A stretch of 8,383 nucleotides of DNA from Anaerolineales bacterium (GTDB taxonomy: Bacteria > Chloroflexota > Anaerolineae > Promineifilales > Promineifilaceae). Made by a program: the position numbers and the translations under genes. The stretch is from assembly GCA_020432595.1 (NCBI GenBank), contig JAGQGA010000211.1, positions 1 through 8,383 on the forward strand. Direction: 5' to 3'. Positions 7,113-8,383 of the stretch are shown here, in pieces (position 1 is the stretch's first letter; each line of letters starts with the position of its first letter). The notes under the pieces were generated by a model. The model had not been told where the DNA came from. It made no database searches and saw only the letters and a program-made list of their open reading frames with translations.

Positions 7113-7140
7113 GATTAGAGGTTGGAGATTGGAGATTATG
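7113..7140. repeat. Short intergenic heptad repeat
   Basis: Four consecutive 7-nt units, GATTAGA, GGTTGGA, GATTGGA and GATTATG, start 10 nt after the stop codon of the fusion gene. The unit differs from the CTCCCCA-type heptads inside the gene, but it has the same period and a similar degree of divergence. No terminator is seen between 7102 and the next promoter. Confidence 0.55.
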
Positions 7141-7170
7141 ATGGGCAATTATTATCTTCCAAGTTGTGCA

Positions 7171-7198
7171 TAGACAGATCACAATTCTGTCATACAAT
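7171..7198 (+). promoter_or_regulatory. Putative promoter with internal dyad for the TA-like module
   Basis: TAGACA (7171-7176) and TACAAT (7193-7198) are each one base from consensus and are spaced 16 nt apart. The expected start point falls at about 7205, the A of the ATG of the small gene, so the transcript would be leaderless; no Shine-Dalgarno is seen there, which agrees. An inverted repeat, GACAGA (7173-7178), N7, TCTGTC (7186-7191), fills the spacer and overlaps the -35, as expected for autoregulation. Confidence 0.5.
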
Positions 7199-7204
7199 GT
7201 TCCC

Positions 7205-7426
7205 ATGAAAACAAAATTTCAGACCCCGCCCATTGATTGGTATCACATCTCTCTCATTCGCAAAATGAGCGTTTGTGAAAAAAATCGGCAGGCATTTTCA
7301 GCGGCTGAGTTTGCTTTGCGGCAGAAACGCTTGTTGTTACGCCACCAGCATCCTGATTGGGATGCGGCGATGATTGACCAAACAGCACGGCGACTGGTGT
7401 TCACAAAGGATCCTCGTCGCAAATGA
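7205..7426 (+). CDS. Small conserved protein paired with nucleotidyltransferase (putative antitoxin partner)
   Basis: A 73-aa hydrophilic, basic protein, start ATG 7205; the in-frame GTG at 7166 would add 13 residues but lies upstream of the candidate -10 element. It resembles the short partner proteins commonly found directly upstream of AbiEii-like nucleotidyltransferases. These have a leading WY..ISLIRKMS segment, a helical stretch with Q-A-...-A-E-F-A-L-R-Q, an RHQHPDWD element ('R-x-x-HP-(D/E)-W/S') and a closing ARRLV helix. No DNA-binding fold can be recognised with confidence. Its stop overlaps the next start (ATGA, 7423-7426), which implies translational coupling. The role as antitoxin or cofactor is inferred only from neighbour and size. 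Confidence 0.75.
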   Translation: MKTKFQTPPIDWYHISLIRKMSVCEKNRQAFSAAEFALRQKRLLLRHQHPDWDAAMIDQTARRLVFTKDPRRK

Positions 7427-8001
7427 CCCGGCAAAACCCTCTTGAGCAAGAAAAAGCTTTTGGTGGTGTATTAGATGTCCTAAATGCCATCGGGGCTACC
7501 TATGCCATTTGGGGAGGTTTGGCAGTTGTTGCTTATGGCGAACCGCGCTTTACGCTGGATATGGATGTTTTGTTAAGCCCTTATGGATTTTCGGAAAACC
7601 TGTTTGTTAAGCGGCTGGCTGAAATGAGTTACCATGTTGATAAGGGGGCCGTCCTCAATGCGCTTGGCGGCGGATATTTTAATGTCATTCATTTGCCTAC
7701 GGGAATAAAAACGGATTTTTATGTCCCGACAGACATTGCCGTGCGTCAAATGTTACAAAACCGAGTTTGGCTGCCATTTGATGAGATGCGAACGGCCGCT
7801 TATGTGTCGGCTGAAGCGGCTATTGTGAGCAAGCTAATTGCTTATGTTAACAGCCAATCAAGTCGACACTTGGAAGATATTGCTTCAATCATTCGTGTGC
7901 AAGGCAATAATTTGCGGAGATCAATTATTGAGCAGCAAGTGATCCAATTAGATGTTTTTGATCTTTGGCAAACTATTTGGGCAGAAAATTGTGAGTCATA
8001 A
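7423..8001 (+). CDS. AbiEii-like nucleotidyltransferase (putative toxin of a TA-type module)
   Basis: A 192-aa soluble protein of the minimal nucleotidyltransferase / AbiEii-AbiGii superfamily. Visible marks are IWGGLAVVAYGEPRFTLDMDVLL with the GG at 31-32, the metal-binding D46-x-D48, and a likely third carboxylate D98 in KTDFYV. The usual C-terminal helix block SAEAAIVSKL (129-138) and RHLEDIASIIRVQG (148-161) follows. The normal E-D of the 'SAED' motif is E-A here. Family members transfer nucleotides to RNA or protein and act as toxins or abortive-infection proteins; the target here cannot be predicted. It overlaps the 73-aa gene by 4 nt and is followed after 6 nt by a glycosyltransferase gene in the same frame. 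The module appears more AT-rich than the flanking genes, which would fit recent acquisition. Confidence 0.88.
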   Translation: MTRQNPLEQEKAFGGVLDVLNAIGATYAIWGGLAVVAYGEPRFTLDMDVLLSPYGFSENLFVKRLAEMSYHVDKGAVLNALGGGYFNVIHLPTGIKTDFYVPTDIAVRQMLQNRVWLPFDEMRTAAYVSAEAAIVSKLIAYVNSQSSRHLEDIASIIRVQGNNLRRSIIEQQVIQLDVFDLWQTIWAENCES

Positions 8002-8007
8002 CTCATC

Positions 8008-8383
8008 GTGCGTCACCGTTTCCTGTCTTTATGTTTTCTCCTCCTTGCCGCCTTTTTCCGGCTCTATGGCTTTGTTTCCTTTTCCCCGCCGGGGCTAACC
8101 CATGATGAAGTTGCCAACTGGCTGATTGTGCAGGACATTTTGGCGGGCAAACACGCCATTTATTTCACCCGTGCCTATGGCCACGAGGCGGGCTTTCACT
8201 ATGTGCAGGCGGCGTTTGTGGCGTTGCTGGGTGACAATGCGCTGGCGCTGCGACTGCCGGCCGCCTTTTTCGGCTTGCTCTTAGTAGCGGTGGTCTATGC
8301 GCTGGGGCGAGAGTTGTTTGGGCGGCAGGTAGGGGTGTGGGGGATGGGATTAACGGCCGTTCTCTTTCCCGCCATCTTCTTCA
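8008..8383 (+). CDS. PMT/ArnT-like membrane glycosyltransferase (GT-C fold), N-terminal part only
   Basis: The first 125 residues of a gene that runs off the window. The GTG at 8008 is the first possible start after an in-frame stop (the TAA of the preceding gene at 7999-8001). A short basic N-terminus leads into a membrane helix (FLSLCFLLLAAFFRLYGF). Then comes the first extracytoplasmic loop with PPGLTHDEVANWLIVQDILAGK, where D-E is the position of the catalytic acidic residues in dolichyl/undecaprenyl-phosphate sugar transferases (PMT, ArnT). YGHEAGFHYVQAAFVALLGDNALALRLPAAFFGLL is the familiar continuation of this family, followed by another helix. It would transfer a sugar from a polyprenyl-phosphate carrier to a protein, lipid or glycan outside the membrane. 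It fits functionally with the YfhO-flippase gene rather than with the toxin-like genes just upstream. Full members have 450-800 residues. Confidence 0.85.
   Translation, partial: MRHRFLSLCFLLLAAFFRLYGFVSFSPPGLTHDEVANWLIVQDILAGKHAIYFTRAYGHEAGFHYVQAAFVALLGDNALALRLPAAFFGLLLVAVVYALGRELFGRQVGVWGMGLTAVLFPAIFF

Overview
The window looks like a piece of an environmental, moderately GC-rich bacterial chromosome, most plausibly Chloroflexota (Anaerolineae-like). This is inferred from the protein types: a V4R 'hydrocarbon-binding' domain protein next to a REC protein with a decayed GGDEF domain, a GH1 enzyme of the TINEP/ITENG 'HHFSNP' type, large YfhO and PMT-like membrane glycosyltransferases, and many GTG starts. 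Heptad repeats and a highly iterated CGGCCGTT octamer fit the same picture. No marker gene fixes the taxonomy.

Layout. (1) Positions 1-1090, minus strand: the N-terminal ~363 residues of a family 1 beta-glycosidase, cut by the window edge. (2) Positions 1091-1354: a divergent AT-richer intergenic region with a sigma70-like promoter and a perfect 8-2-8 dyad reading toward the plus-strand genes. (3) Positions 1355-2870: a two-gene signalling unit, a V4R sensor-like protein followed after 16 nt by a response regulator (intact REC, degenerate GGDEF), closed by a strong intrinsic terminator. (4) Positions 2918-7102: one very large membrane-protein gene whose product joins a YfhO-like GT-C glycosyltransferase/membrane protein (about residues 1-895) to a complete MOP-superfamily (Wzx-like) polysaccharide flippase (about 900-1394). 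The YfhO half carries two in-frame insertions of a heptad-repeat hairpin element. (5) Positions 7205-8001: a compact module of a 73-aa protein and an AbiEii-like nucleotidyltransferase with ATGA overlap, likely toxin-antitoxin-like, with a putative leaderless promoter and an internal dyad. (6) From 8008 to the window end: the start of a PMT/ArnT-like glycosyltransferase.

Together regions 4 and 6 suggest a cell-surface glycan or lipid-linked sugar locus (transfer of sugars from lipid carriers plus flipping), with a small TA-like cassette inserted inside it. The V4R/REC pair may be an independent regulator of unknown input. The most notable points are the YfhO-flippase fusion, the repeat elements inside its coding sequence, the iterated CGGCCGTT palindrome in all reading frames, and the promoter-embedded dyads in front of the V4R and TA-like operons.
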